64,000 nt of DNA from Actinomyces marseillensis (GCF_900155605.1 NZ_LT707420.1:126585-190584), one strand, 5' to 3'. Counted from the stretch's first letter, positions 28,808-38,113 are shown. Program-made: numbers and translations. The notes: generated from the sequence alone by a model not told the origin.

Positions 28808-30433
28808 GTGAGAATTCACTTAGGAACGCGATCCTCCCACAGGGCGCCGTCGTATCGACAGGCTCCCCGGGTTTCGCGCGCCCTGATTCTCCTGACATCG
28901 GCAGCAATCGGTTCATCTTTCACGGTCATGTCCCTGCCGTGGGCACCTGCCCTTGCAGATGTGGATCTCTTCCCCTCAACGACCGTCTCAGTAGCTCCGG
29001 GCAATGGGCATATGAGCGCAGACAAGACCGACGAGGTTTACGCTGCCGCTCCTTCAGCTGATTCAACAGAGCCGGCTCAGACTTCGCGTACTGCTTCTAT
29101 CGGGACTTCTTCCGACGCCGTTGTCTTGGACGGGGACTCCGAACTCGGGAGGCGATTCGCGCGTACTCCCTACGAAAAGGCAGAGATCGTTGTCGAAGGC
29201 GCTGAGTTCGCACCCGAAGAAAAGCTCCCAAACCAGACTCCCGCAGTGACTTTGGACGAGCTTGACCCCGAGCCGACCCCTCAGGGCGATCCTTCTATTG
29301 GTGATTTCACCGGTCACGAAGGCCAGACTTGGGCCGAATCCCATGCAATTCCGTCGGCTAATGCGACCTCCATCAAAGAAATCGACGAGCTGAATTCGAT
29401 CCCCACGATTGACTCCAGCCTTTCGACTCCGGAAATTCTCGTCGCTTCGGGTGAGATCCGGACAATGACTTTTGAACTCAGCAATGTCGGTAACGACGTT
29501 CGCGAGCTCGAAATTGAAGGTGTTTTCTCCAGTAAGGCGCCGGGTGCCCAGACCTTGACCTGGACCCTTGAATGCACGACGGATGGCGGAGCAAGCTGCC
29601 CGAACTTCGCTGATGAGCGTTCCGCTGCTTTTACCTCCGATAAGGAAGTTCCTCTCTTCCACTCGGTGGTCAATATGCCTCGGGATTCAAAGATTTCGAT
29701 CGTCGCACGCATTCGCCAGAGCGCGCCCAGCTGCTCGCCAGATTCGTCTAGCGAAACAACGACTAAGTTCCACTGGAAGCGTCTGAGTAGTGACGAATCG
29801 CGCTGGACCGAGCTGGAACTCAGTGGCCAGCTGAGCTGCCCCGCGCCCGTCCCTTCAACGACGCCGACTCCGTCTCCCTCTGCGTCTGTAAGCACGTCAG
29901 CGCCTACACCGACTGCAACTGCTACGCCAACGAAGAAGGCAACCCCCACCGCCTCCCCGAATACGCGCGTTCCAGCAACAGTTTCCCCGACTCATCAGAA
30001 TCCGGGGCGTGTGATCGTCCAGCCCAGGCCTCGTCCGAATACGGACCACCGTACTCCGGCTCCCGCCCGCGTCGTTCGAGTGTATTCACCACAGTCGCCG
30101 AACCGTCCTAGCGCTCAGAATTCTTCGCGAAACAACGGGGCGACTGCGAACCGCTCGCAATCTCCTCAGCAGAACAGCAATCGTGCGGCTCAGCGCAGCA
30201 CCAACGCCCCTATCGCACCGATCAGTCCCGCGACTGCCGCTCCTTCAGCTTCGGCCGCATCTAATTCCACTGATGCCGGCGTAGCAAATCCCCCGTCCAG
30301 CTACGCATTCAACGCCGATGGTCGCCGCGGTGGCCTCATGAGCGATGTTGAAGCCAACAGTGCCGTCGCGGTTGCCGCGCTTCTTGTCACTGCTGCGGCT
30401 GGGGCTCTTGCAACTTTCCACAAGGGAAAGTAA
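28808..30433 (+). CDS. Secreted, membrane-anchored Ser/Thr/Pro-rich surface protein, function unknown
   Basis: The 541-aa product starts at a GTG. A long basic N-region leads into a hydrophobic signal (SRALILLTSAAIGSSFTV) with a likely cut after APALA at residue 50. Residues 200-340 look like a folded extracellular module with a few Cys (LECTTDGGASCPNF, APSCSPDSS). About 150 residues of Pro/Ser/Thr/Ala-rich linker follow, then a C-terminal membrane helix (SAVAVAALLVTAAAGALATF) and a short basic tail. No LPXTG sortase motif is present. It resembles wall-spanning surface proteins of Actinomyces; I do not recognise the family. Confidence 0.8.
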   Translation: MRIHLGTRSSHRAPSYRQAPRVSRALILLTSAAIGSSFTVMSLPWAPALADVDLFPSTTVSVAPGNGHMSADKTDEVYAAAPSADSTEPAQTSRTASIGTSSDAVVLDGDSELGRRFARTPYEKAEIVVEGAEFAPEEKLPNQTPAVTLDELDPEPTPQGDPSIGDFTGHEGQTWAESHAIPSANATSIKEIDELNSIPTIDSSLSTPEILVASGEIRTMTFELSNVGNDVRELEIEGVFSSKAPGAQTLTWTLECTTDGGASCPNFADERSAAFTSDKEVPLFHSVVNMPRDSKISIVARIRQSAPSCSPDSSSETTTKFHWKRLSSDESRWTELELSGQLSCPAPVPSTTPTPSPSASVSTSAPTPTATATPTKKATPTASPNTRVPATVSPTHQNPGRVIVQPRPRPNTDHRTPAPARVVRVYSPQSPNRPSAQNSSRNNGATANRSQSPQQNSNRAAQRSTNAPIAPISPATAAPSASAASNSTDAGVANPPSSYAFNADGRRGGLMSDVEANSAVAVAALLVTAAAGALATFHKGK

Positions 30434-30472
30434 CCCAGAAACTTTTCCTCATCCGATCCAGGGGATAAAAAC

Positions 30473-30506
30473 TGCCGTCCACACCTCACCAGAGGCATGG
30501 ACGGCA
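30473..30506. terminator. Bidirectional terminator
   Basis: TGCCGTCCA and TGGACGGCA form a perfect 9-bp stem, with a nested CCTC-ACCA-GAGG hairpin as the loop. It is flanked by an A run on the left and a T run on the right, so it can end the convergent genes on both sides. Confidence 0.85.
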
Positions 30507-30528
30507 CTGTTTTATCAGTTTCGCAGTC

Positions 30529-31710
30529 TCAGCGACGGTGGAACTTCGATCGCATCACGCGCGCGAGTGCGATCTCAGCAAATGCATCCACAAGCATGGC
30601 CCCGCCAAAGACTCCCGCAAAGATCTTCCATCCAGAGCGAGGCTTGGGGGTTTTCACTGTCGAGACAAGCATGGACGCACCGACAGCCGCCTCCAAGGTG
30701 GCAAGCGTTGAGATGATCCACGGGCGCTCAGAAACGACTGCCATATAGGCCTTTTGAATCGCTGTCTGCGCATCCTCAGTGCTGGTCATCATGATGTCAA
30801 CACTTCGTCCGATCGCATTTGAAATTCCGCGAGCGGCATGCAGGACCGCGCCTTCAACATCGCTTGCTTCGATGGTCCCCGAGAGGAACTCGGCGACGCC
30901 ATGAGGAAGAGCGAGAGCTTGGACGACCCCAGTGATTGCCTCCGCGCCGCGGAGTTCTTGAGCTGCCAGCAGTGCGTCAACATCGGCTCCAGGAACGTGG
31001 GCTGCAATCTCGCGCAATGCGGGACGGTCCCCTACCAGGTCGACGACGGCCGGATCAACGGCCTCGGCAGAGGAAGAACCAACAACGATGCGAACCGTCA
31101 TTCCCCAGTTGTAGGTGAGCACATGCTCGAGGTGGTCGTCGGTGACGAGGTAGAGATGCAAATCGCCGTCGGTCATGGTCAGAGAGACCAAGGGGAGATC
31201 GCCGAAGTTCCATCCGGACTTTTCTTCCGGAATCTCAGCGAGGAGGGCACGATAGCCATCCTCGAGCTCGATGTCAGCAACGTCAACGCCTTCGAGGGCT
31301 GCGAGCAAGGGCACCGACGAAGCGGGGGTACGGCCGATTTCGACAATGCGGACGGGAGTTTCAGTGTCGTCAACCTCGTCGGGGAGGAAATCAGCGAGCG
31401 GGCTCTCATTCTGAGACAGTGCGTCAGCGTGTTCAGATCCCAAACGAACTTCGGCGTTGAAGCGCTGGGCAAGATCCTGGGCAAGCTCGGTGACCGTAAG
31501 ACCCGGCACAGCCTCGGTTGATCCTTCAGTAATAGTCGCAACGCGGCCATCTGCCACTGCGACGTTGAGTCCTAGGAGTTGGGGGGTGGCTTCAAACCAT
31601 TCAAGCTGGACCAGAACATCCTTCTCGCGAAGTGCCTGGGCAACCTCGGCGGGATCAAGCTGGGAAGCGATCATCATGCCCTCAACGCGGGTCCATGGTG
31701 CATCAGTCAT
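30529..31710 (-). CDS. Conserved-type acidic protein of unknown function with C-terminal membrane segment
   Basis: A 393-aa protein I do not recognise. The N-terminal 330 residues are acidic and look globular, with no Cys cluster, nucleotide loop or catalytic signature; the first 90 residues (EWFEATPQLLGLNVAVADGRV) vaguely suggest a small alpha/beta domain. The end is amphipathic to hydrophobic (WIISTLATLEAAVGASMLV and FAGVFGGAMLVDAFAEIALA), suggesting one or two membrane helices and a basic cytoplasmic tail. A strong AAGGAAG ribosome site precedes the ATG. It is a single-gene unit ending at the bidirectional terminator. Confidence 0.75.
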   Translation of the reverse strand: MTDAPWTRVEGMMIASQLDPAEVAQALREKDVLVQLEWFEATPQLLGLNVAVADGRVATITEGSTEAVPGLTVTELAQDLAQRFNAEVRLGSEHADALSQNESPLADFLPDEVDDTETPVRIVEIGRTPASSVPLLAALEGVDVADIELEDGYRALLAEIPEEKSGWNFGDLPLVSLTMTDGDLHLYLVTDDHLEHVLTYNWGMTVRIVVGSSSAEAVDPAVVDLVGDRPALREIAAHVPGADVDALLAAQELRGAEAITGVVQALALPHGVAEFLSGTIEASDVEGAVLHAARGISNAIGRSVDIMMTSTEDAQTAIQKAYMAVVSERPWIISTLATLEAAVGASMLVSTVKTPKPRSGWKIFAGVFGGAMLVDAFAEIALARVMRSKFHRR

Positions 31711-31861
31711 CTTTGTCTTCCTTCCGTCAGACCCTCGGTGGTCCTTCGACTTGGTTCAAGTCTAGCGTCTCTATTCTTCGAAATTGACTGTGGCTCTACA
31801 AATTGGGATGGACGCGTCTTGAACATGAAATTTGAGTCGCCGCATTCAAAATAAAAAGCAA

Positions 31862-31890
31862 GGTGGGGGCACCCTTGAGGTACCCCCACC
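31862..31890 (-). terminator. Terminator of fba
   Basis: GGTGGGGG and CCCCCACC pair, extended inside by ACC/GGT after one mismatch, and on the minus strand the stem is followed by TGCTTTTTATTTT. A textbook intrinsic terminator, 22 nt after the fba stop. Confidence 0.9.
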
Positions 31891-31912
31891 AGATGTGCTT
31901 GCTCAGAAGCGA

Positions 31913-32938
31913 TCAGCGCATCTTGGTGCCGACCGAGCCGAGGCGCTCAGCAGCTTCAACGACGCGTGCAGCCATGCCGGCTTCCGCTTCCTTGCCCCAT
32001 GCGCGGGGGTCGTACTTCTTCTTGTTGCCGACCTCACCGTCAATCTTGAGGACGCCTTCGTAGTTGGTCATCATCCAGTCGACGACCGGGCGGGTGAAGG
32101 CGTACTGGGTGTCGGTGTCAACGTTCATCTTGATAACGCCGTTGGCAACTGCCAGTGCGATCTCTTCGTCGGTCGAGCCGGAGCCACCGTGCATGACCAG
32201 GTCGAAGGGACGGTGATCCAGACCGTAGTGAGCGGCGACCTCTTCCTGGATGGTGCCCAGGAGTTCGGGACGCAGCTTGACGTGGCCGGGCTTGTAAGCA
32301 CCGTGCACGTTGCCGAAGGTCAGAGCGGTGATGTAACGGCCGTTCTCGCCTAGGCCCAGAGCCTCAACGGTCTTGATGGCATCTGCGGTCGAGGTGTAGA
32401 GCTTCTCGTTGATTTCGCCAACGACGCCGTCTTCTTCGCCACCCACGGCGCCAACTTCGATCTCGAGGACGGTGTGGGAGTCAACTGCGAGCTGGAGCAG
32501 GCGCTTGGCGATTTCCAGGTTCTCATCGAGGGCGATAGCGGAGCCATCCCACATGTGGGACTGGAACCAGGGCAGACGACCTGCCTTAACTTCCTCGGCC
32601 TCCATGTGCATGAGCTGCTCGGTCCAGGAATCCAGGTTCTGCTTTGCGCAGTGGTCGGTGTGCAGTGCGATGGTGACGTCGTAGTTCTTTGCGACCTCAC
32701 GCGCGTAGGCAGCCATTGCCAGAGAGCCGGCGATACGGTCCTTGACGGTGGAACCTGACCAGTATTCTGCGCCACCCACGGAAACCTGGATGATGCCATC
32801 GGATTCGGCATCAGCGAAACCGCGAAGTGCAGCGCTCAGAGTCTGAGAAGAGGTCACGTTAATTGCCGGGTACGCGAACTTTCCGTCACGCGCACGGTTG
32901 AGCATTTCGTTGTAAACCTCAGGGGTTGCGATGGGCAC
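31913..32938 (-). CDS. fba: Class II fructose-bisphosphate aldolase
   Basis: A 341-aa class IIA zinc aldolase of glycolysis. Visible are the active-site region TIALHTDHCAKQNL with Asp and His, EIEVGAVGGEEDG with zinc ligand Glu, GNVHGAYKPGHVKL and VMHGGSGSTDEEI with the other two His. It starts at GTG with AGGAGG 5 nt upstream. It is monocistronic, with its own terminator and an inverted repeat 18 nt upstream of the start. It belongs to a different subgroup from the aldolase at 25219. Confidence 0.96.
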   Translation of the reverse strand: MPIATPEVYNEMLNRARDGKFAYPAINVTSSQTLSAALRGFADAESDGIIQVSVGGAEYWSGSTVKDRIAGSLAMAAYAREVAKNYDVTIALHTDHCAKQNLDSWTEQLMHMEAEEVKAGRLPWFQSHMWDGSAIALDENLEIAKRLLQLAVDSHTVLEIEVGAVGGEEDGVVGEINEKLYTSTADAIKTVEALGLGENGRYITALTFGNVHGAYKPGHVKLRPELLGTIQEEVAAHYGLDHRPFDLVMHGGSGSTDEEIALAVANGVIKMNVDTDTQYAFTRPVVDWMMTNYEGVLKIDGEVGNKKKYDPRAWGKEAEAGMAARVVEAAERLGSVGTKMR

Positions 32939-32955
32939 AGGAGCCTCCTAATTGA

Positions 32956-32970
32956 TGACAACATCTGTCA
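32956..32970. promoter_or_regulatory. Candidate operator: TGACA-N5-TGTCA inverted repeat before fba
   Basis: A perfect inverted repeat with spacer ACATC, 18 nt upstream of the fba start and just downstream of an AATAAT-like -10 on the minus strand. Its form and spacer length match the repeat before the sugar-binding protein gene (19922-19936). Confidence 0.5.
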
Positions 32971-33080
32971 GGAATTATTCTCCCACATTTGTGCCGGAAG
33001 ATCACCGGACTATTGGCCCCATCGCGTGATCTTTTCGTGACATATTCCCCAGTCAGAAAGAAGTCACGCGGATTTGCGGC

Positions 33081-34526
33081 TCAGTAGTGGGACATGACCG
33101 GAGTTCCAATCTCCGACCATTGATAGACCCAGCGTGCTTCGTCAACGGGCATATTGATGCAGCCGTGCGAGCCTCCCGGGCCACTCCAGCCAAAGGAGCT
33201 CTGCCAAGGAGCACCGTGGAAAGCGTAAGAACCGGTCCAATAGGTCACCCACGGGACGCCCTTGGCACAGTAGGGCCAATCCGGAGTACAGCCCATGTCT
33301 TGTGCTTGGTACTTGAGGTAAACGTTGTACAGACCCGTCACGGTCTCATGGCCGGGAGAACCCGGAACAATTGCGACTGGACCATGAACCACTGTCGCGC
33401 CTTCATAGGCAGTTACAGAGTTGTTTCCGAGGTTAATCTCGAGCCACTTCTCTCCCGGTGCTGCTTGATACACCAGCTTTTCTGCGCCATCTGCGATCAG
33501 TTTGCGCTCATAAGTCGCAGGAGTCGTGTCGTAGCTGAACTCGCCTTTAAATTCGCGATTTGCCTTGAGCGATTCAATAACAGAAGACGAGAGGGCATCA
33601 AGGTCCTTCACCTTGCGACCATCAACAGCCTTCTTCGGGGTTTGGACAATATCGCCAGCGGAATTCACGTTGTGACGACCATTCACAGGCTCGCGATTGG
33701 TGCTTTCCCCCTGAGTACGAACCCACTCACGTACGCGCTCATCGTCAATCGTCGGTTGATTCAAGGTACCGTTTTCGGCGGCCGAGATCTTGACCCAGCC
33801 AACGCGAGCCTTCGCATCGGCCTTGATCACGTCCTCACCATCGGAGATCTCAACGGGGATCTGCGCCAGCTTATTTGCGCTCTCGGCGATCCCCTGTGCC
33901 GTGTGGTCGTCAACGACGGGAGACAGATTCGAGGCCGCAAGTTCGAGGTCTCCCCCACGCAGCATGCGAGCGGCATCGCCAAGGGCTGAACGAAGTTCTT
34001 CGTAGGCAACTCCACGGCCAGCCTGCGAAGAGGTTGCCACGAAGGATTCCTGGTCCTCCGCGGGATGCACGCTGGCATCAACGACCGGTGTTCCCAGGGA
34101 AGAGGCAACCTTATTCGACAGGTCCCTGAGCTTGACGTCGTCGACTGTGACTGCAGCGGGGACGTCGTGATGAACTGCAAGCGCTTTGAAACGTTCCAAG
34201 ATGCTCTTATTCGGAGCAAGAGCTTGCTCAGCGCTCCCCTGAGAATCAACGGTCATGCCCATGTCAGCAAGCGCGAGTTCAGTCGAATGCCCTTCAACCT
34301 TGAGGTTGACCTTCATCCCGGCGGCGCGCTCATCGACCATGGAGACAATTTCATCGCGAGTCATTCCCGAAACGGACTGTCCGGCCACGGTCACATTGGG
34401 CAGAGCACGCGCCGAGTAGTGCACTGCGTAAGCGACAGCCGCAGCGATCAGCGCAACGAAGAAGACCCCAAGCGAGACGCCAAGGATCAGAGGCTTGCGT
34501 GATCGGGAAGAAGTATGTTCAGTCAT
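33081..34526 (-). CDS. L,D-transpeptidase (YkuD) with peptidoglycan-binding-like domains
   Basis: A protein of about 481 aa with one N-terminal membrane helix (LILGVSLGVFFVALIAAAVAYAV given in part), two VanW/YoaR-type repeat domains of about 110 residues, and a C-terminal YkuD domain with YAFHGAPWQS and the catalytic SHGCINMP. It would cross-link peptidoglycan stems (3-3 bonds) or attach proteins, outside the membrane. The ATG at 34526 fits the membrane anchor; the open frame upstream to 34727 overlaps the divergent menE start and is not used. Confidence 0.92.
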   Translation of the reverse strand: MTEHTSSRSRKPLILGVSLGVFFVALIAAAVAYAVHYSARALPNVTVAGQSVSGMTRDEIVSMVDERAAGMKVNLKVEGHSTELALADMGMTVDSQGSAEQALAPNKSILERFKALAVHHDVPAAVTVDDVKLRDLSNKVASSLGTPVVDASVHPAEDQESFVATSSQAGRGVAYEELRSALGDAARMLRGGDLELAASNLSPVVDDHTAQGIAESANKLAQIPVEISDGEDVIKADAKARVGWVKISAAENGTLNQPTIDDERVREWVRTQGESTNREPVNGRHNVNSAGDIVQTPKKAVDGRKVKDLDALSSSVIESLKANREFKGEFSYDTTPATYERKLIADGAEKLVYQAAPGEKWLEINLGNNSVTAYEGATVVHGPVAIVPGSPGHETVTGLYNVYLKYQAQDMGCTPDWPYCAKGVPWVTYWTGSYAFHGAPWQSSFGWSGPGGSHGCINMPVDEARWVYQWSEIGTPVMSHY

Positions 34527-34678
34527 CGTCCCTATCCTACCGATTTCACATTGTTTTCGCGATAAACTCACAGCTTCGCACCCACGAAGCCTTGCCGCGC
34601 GTAGCTGATTGTTTCCTGGTACCCTATTTCCGCTGTTCAGGCGTACCGTTAAAGAAGGCGGTACCGGGGAGGTAAAAA

Positions 34679-36007
34679 GTGAGTGACCTTCGTCTTCTTG
34701 TTGTTCCGGGGGGCACCTCCCCGGCATCTGTAGCTATGGCGCACGCTTCCTTGCACAAGCTCGTTGAGCTGTATGAAGAGCACCAGGCCGATCCCAGCCA
34801 TCCAGCGCCGCGCACCGTTGTTGTGATCCGCGATCCCGCCCAAGTGCCACCTTCAAGCCTGCGCGCAGCCGTGACTACGCCTCGTGAAGCATTTCCACCC
34901 GAGCTCTATCCCGAACTCGCTGACCGCATCGACGATCCCAACCTCTTTGACGGGATCGATCTTGTCCTCGCTTCCTCAGGATCCTCTGGCGAACCCCAGT
35001 TGGTCGGGCTCTCCATCGAGGCTCTCTTGGCCTCGGTCAAGGCTTCTCATTCCGCGCTTGGTGATCCTGGACGCTGGATCCTCGCTCTTGCCTCGCACCA
35101 CATTGCGGGCGCCCAAGTCCTCATGCGCGCGGCAGCCACAGAGATTTCTCCCCAAATCGTCGATTGCACCCACGGATTCAACCCGCAGGATCTGCTTCCG
35201 GCCATTGCAGGTGCTACCTCCGATCCTGAGCTTCCGGGCTATCTGTCCTTGGTCCCCACCCAGTTGGCAACCTGCCTCGATGCTGGAGGCGAGGTCCTCG
35301 CGGCAATGGCGAAACTTCACACCATTTTGATCGGCGGATCTCGTTTGGATCCGGCTTTGCGCGCCCGCGCAGAAGAAGCAGGCCTCCACATCGTCGAATC
35401 CTTTGGAATGACGGAAACATGCGGCGGCTGCGTCTACGATGGGGTTCCCCTCCCCGGAGTGCTGGTCCGCACTCTCGACTGGGACGGAGCAACCCGCATC
35501 GCCATCGCGGGCCCCGTGCTGCTCACTCGCTATCTCGCCCGGGACACTCCCTTCCACGACGAACTCGGCACACGCTGGTTCATCAGCGGAGACACCGGAA
35601 TGATTGACGCGGGTGGACGCCTGAAAGTCATGGGGCGCGCCGACGATGTGATCATCTCCGGAGGCCTCAACATCCCGCCTATTCGGGTCGATGATGCTCT
35701 CAAGAACGTGTCCGGAGTTAAGGACGCGTGGTCGGTGGGACTTGATGATGAGAAGTGGGGCCAAGTCCTCTCCTGTCTGGTCGTCCCCGAGGCGCAGACT
35801 TCTTTCCCACCCGCCCCAGACTTCGTTGAGCATTGGGGCCACAAGATCCGCGAGGAGGTCGCGAACCAGATCGGTCGACCGCAAGCACCTCGCCGCGTCA
35901 TTTTCGTTCCCGAGATCCCCCAGCTCTCATCGGGCAAGGTCAACCGTCTTGCAGCGCGCGCCCTTGCCGAGTCTCTGACCGGCAGCGATTCAGAGTGGCG
36001 CCGATGA
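34679..36007 (+). CDS. menE: o-Succinylbenzoate-CoA ligase
   Basis: A 442-aa adenylate-forming enzyme. It has the phosphate loop LASSGSSGEPQLVGLS, the adenine-binding ESFGMTETCGGCVYDG, RWFISGDTGMID and a C-terminal hinge GRADDVIISGGLNIPP with the catalytic Lys in LSSGKVNRLAA. It starts at GTG after GGGGAGG with a 6-nt spacer. Its stop overlaps the menA ATG (ATGA), so menE-menA is an operon. Confidence 0.95.
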   Translation: MSDLRLLVVPGGTSPASVAMAHASLHKLVELYEEHQADPSHPAPRTVVVIRDPAQVPPSSLRAAVTTPREAFPPELYPELADRIDDPNLFDGIDLVLASSGSSGEPQLVGLSIEALLASVKASHSALGDPGRWILALASHHIAGAQVLMRAAATEISPQIVDCTHGFNPQDLLPAIAGATSDPELPGYLSLVPTQLATCLDAGGEVLAAMAKLHTILIGGSRLDPALRARAEEAGLHIVESFGMTETCGGCVYDGVPLPGVLVRTLDWDGATRIAIAGPVLLTRYLARDTPFHDELGTRWFISGDTGMIDAGGRLKVMGRADDVIISGGLNIPPIRVDDALKNVSGVKDAWSVGLDDEKWGQVLSCLVVPEAQTSFPPAPDFVEHWGHKIREEVANQIGRPQAPRRVIFVPEIPQLSSGKVNRLAARALAESLTGSDSEWRR

Positions 36008-36927
36008 GTCAGGCAAGGCCGGGCGGGGCGACTCTTGCGGACTGGATTGAAGGGGCCAGGCTGCGTACTCTTCCCGCAGCCGCTGCCCCCGTCATTGTGG
36101 GTGTGGCCGCCGCCTACGCTCTGGGCAGCTTCCACCCGCTCCGCTCCGTCCTCGCACTCAGCGTCGCCCTACTCCTCCAAATTGGAGTCAACTACTCCAA
36201 CGATTACTCCGACGGGATCCGCGGGACGGATGATCAGCGCAGCGGTCCCCAGCGCCTCACCGGGTCGGGGCTTGCTCGGCCTCGAACTGTTCTGAGTGCA
36301 GCACTTGGATGCTTTGCGGCAGCCGGCGTACTCGGATTGATCCTGGTCGCGCTTAGCGCAGCATGGATCCTCATTGCCGCCGGCATCGCAGCCGTTGCCG
36401 CAGCCTGGTTCTACACGGGAGGGAAGCATCCCTACGGTTACATGGGCATCGGGCTATCCGAGCTCTTCGTCTTCGTCTTTTTTGGCCTGATGGCAACCGT
36501 TGGGACAACCTGGACGCACACCCCTCAGGCTCCCTGGTGGCTGTGGCTCATGGCCTCGTGCCTAGGATTGCTCTCGGTTGCCATGCTCATGGTGAACAAT
36601 ATCCGCGATATCCCAACAGATAGCGCGAGCGGAAAGAAGACTCTTGCGGTGCGTTTGGGACAGCGGACCTCACGCTGGATTTATGCGCTGTGTCTTCTCT
36701 TCCCCATCACAGTTTTTGCCGCTCTTCCCCAGGCCGTTGGCACTCCTGTGATCGTGTGCATTCTGGCCTCAATTACGTGGCTTTTGGCGATTACTCAGCC
36801 CGCGTATCTGGTCCTCAGCGACCTGCGCGGGAAGGGACTCATCATGGTCCTTAAACACACGGGTTTCTTGACCTTGGGCTGGGCCATCTTCGTGAGCGCC
36901 CTTTTGGTCTCAAGTACATTTGCTTGA
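36004..36927 (+). CDS. menA: 1,4-Dihydroxy-2-naphthoate polyprenyltransferase
   Basis: A 307-aa UbiA-superfamily membrane enzyme with about nine hydrophobic segments. The two Asp-rich motifs are present: NYSNDYSDGIRGTDD and NNIRDIPTDSASGKKTL, both in cytoplasmic loops, with ARLRTLPAAAAPV at the start. It attaches the prenyl tail and releases CoA-derived CO2 to give demethylmenaquinone for MenG. ATG overlaps the menE stop. Confidence 0.95.
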   Translation: MSQARPGGATLADWIEGARLRTLPAAAAPVIVGVAAAYALGSFHPLRSVLALSVALLLQIGVNYSNDYSDGIRGTDDQRSGPQRLTGSGLARPRTVLSAALGCFAAAGVLGLILVALSAAWILIAAGIAAVAAAWFYTGGKHPYGYMGIGLSELFVFVFFGLMATVGTTWTHTPQAPWWLWLMASCLGLLSVAMLMVNNIRDIPTDSASGKKTLAVRLGQRTSRWIYALCLLFPITVFAALPQAVGTPVIVCILASITWLLAITQPAYLVLSDLRGKGLIMVLKHTGFLTLGWAIFVSALLVSSTFA

Positions 36928-36949
36928 TCACCTGCTTTACACTCGAAGC

Positions 36950-37345
36950 ATGGTTCGCGTTCTTTTTGTTATCGCCTGGTTCGCTGCATCGGTCTACGCA
37001 ATTTCAGACTGGGCGACAACTCCTGCCGATCGCATGCCATTGAATCTTCCACGAATGACCTGGCTGATCATCTTGGTCGTCACGGTTCCTTTCCTCTCCT
37101 TGGGTGCGCTTGCGTGGATCATCCTCAAGGCTGTCGCGAACGCGGAACAACGTCAGGAACAGGGCTCTCCAAAAGCTCCAGCAGCGCCCGATGATGATCC
37201 CGAGTTCCTCTTCCGCCTCGAACGCGATCTCCAGATGAAACGCAAGCGCGAAGAAGAGAAGAAAAATACAGAAAACCCCTCCACCGCAGCCGATGGAGAG
37301 GATTCTGATTCCGGTGCGGAAGAAGGCCCGACACCTAGCGCTTGA
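36950..37345 (+). CDS. Small membrane protein with PLDc_N-type domain
   Basis: About 131 aa: two membrane helices (VRVLFVIAWFAASVYAI and WLIILVVTVPFLSLGALAWI) with the DW..TP..R linker typical of the phospholipase D nuclease N-terminal domain, followed by a charged coiled-coil-like tail rich in Glu and Lys. No catalytic HKD motif. Such proteins often follow menE-menA in actinobacteria; the role is unknown. An upstream TTG (36920) would overlap menA; the ATG at 36950 is preferred. Its end overlaps the convergent phosphatase gene by 11 nt. Confidence 0.8.
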   Translation: MVRVLFVIAWFAASVYAISDWATTPADRMPLNLPRMTWLIILVVTVPFLSLGALAWIILKAVANAEQRQEQGSPKAPAAPDDDPEFLFRLERDLQMKRKREEEKKNTENPSTAADGEDSDSGAEEGPTPSA

Positions 37346-38000
37346 GCTGAGCCTCAGATACTCCCGGAACCATGTCCGAGGCCTGGGAGAGCAGGTGCGC
37401 AGCGGGCTCCGTGTAGGTCATCCCAACCAGCACGTCGTCGTCGAAAATGAGTGATGTCAGCGAGGCAAGAGAGCACTGACGAGACAGCGGCGAGTGTCCT
37501 AAAGGCTGGTGGCGGATTAAACGCTGAAGCGAAACAATCGGCATCTGGTGCGAAACCAGCAGGGCCTCGTGACCGCGAGCTTCACGCAGTGCACGGGCAA
37601 CCGCGCGGGTCATGCGCTGTGCGGCGTGAGCGTAGGATTCTCCCCACGATGGACGCAGAGGATTGACGTAGTAGCGCCAGTATTGCGGTTGCGCCAAAAT
37701 CCACCGGTTTGCGTTCACCGCGACGCCCTCAAAAACGGATTCCGCTTCGATCAGGCGGTGATCGTGTTCGATTTCGAGATCGTAGGCCGAGGCCGTGGGG
37801 GCTGCTGAGAGTTGGGCGCGCAGCAGGGGCGAGGCGACGACGTGGGTGATGTCCGCGTTGGCATCCACCAAGTAGTCTGCGACGGCTTCGGCCATTTGGT
37901 GACCAAGATCGGTAAGGCCATAGCCGGGAAGGCGGCCATACAAAATACCTTCGGGATTGTCGACTTCGCCGTGACGCATCACGTGAATGACGGTTTTCAT
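37335..38000 (-). CDS. Histidine phosphatase (phosphoglycerate mutase-like) family protein
   Basis: A 221-aa protein with the phosphohistidine motif VMRHGEVDNPEG at the N-terminus, YGRLPGYGLTDLG, a proton-donor Glu region (RLIEAESVFEGV) and the second His in LLVSHQMPIVSL. Substrate unknown; relatives act on sugar phosphates or small phosphate esters. Actinobacteria often have such a gene near men genes. Confidence 0.9.
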   Translation of the reverse strand: MKTVIHVMRHGEVDNPEGILYGRLPGYGLTDLGHQMAEAVADYLVDANADITHVVASPLLRAQLSAAPTASAYDLEIEHDHRLIEAESVFEGVAVNANRWILAQPQYWRYYVNPLRPSWGESYAHAAQRMTRAVARALREARGHEALLVSHQMPIVSLQRLIRHQPLGHSPLSRQCSLASLTSLIFDDDVLVGMTYTEPAAHLLSQASDMVPGVSEAQLKR

Positions 38001-38113
38001 TTCACAAGCCTTTCGTGGCTCCCATCATCGACACGCGGGCAGAACGCGAGAAGAGGAGGGAATGGAGGAGATATGCCGAAGGGCCCCACCTGTGGAGGGA
38101 CCCTTCAAGAAGA

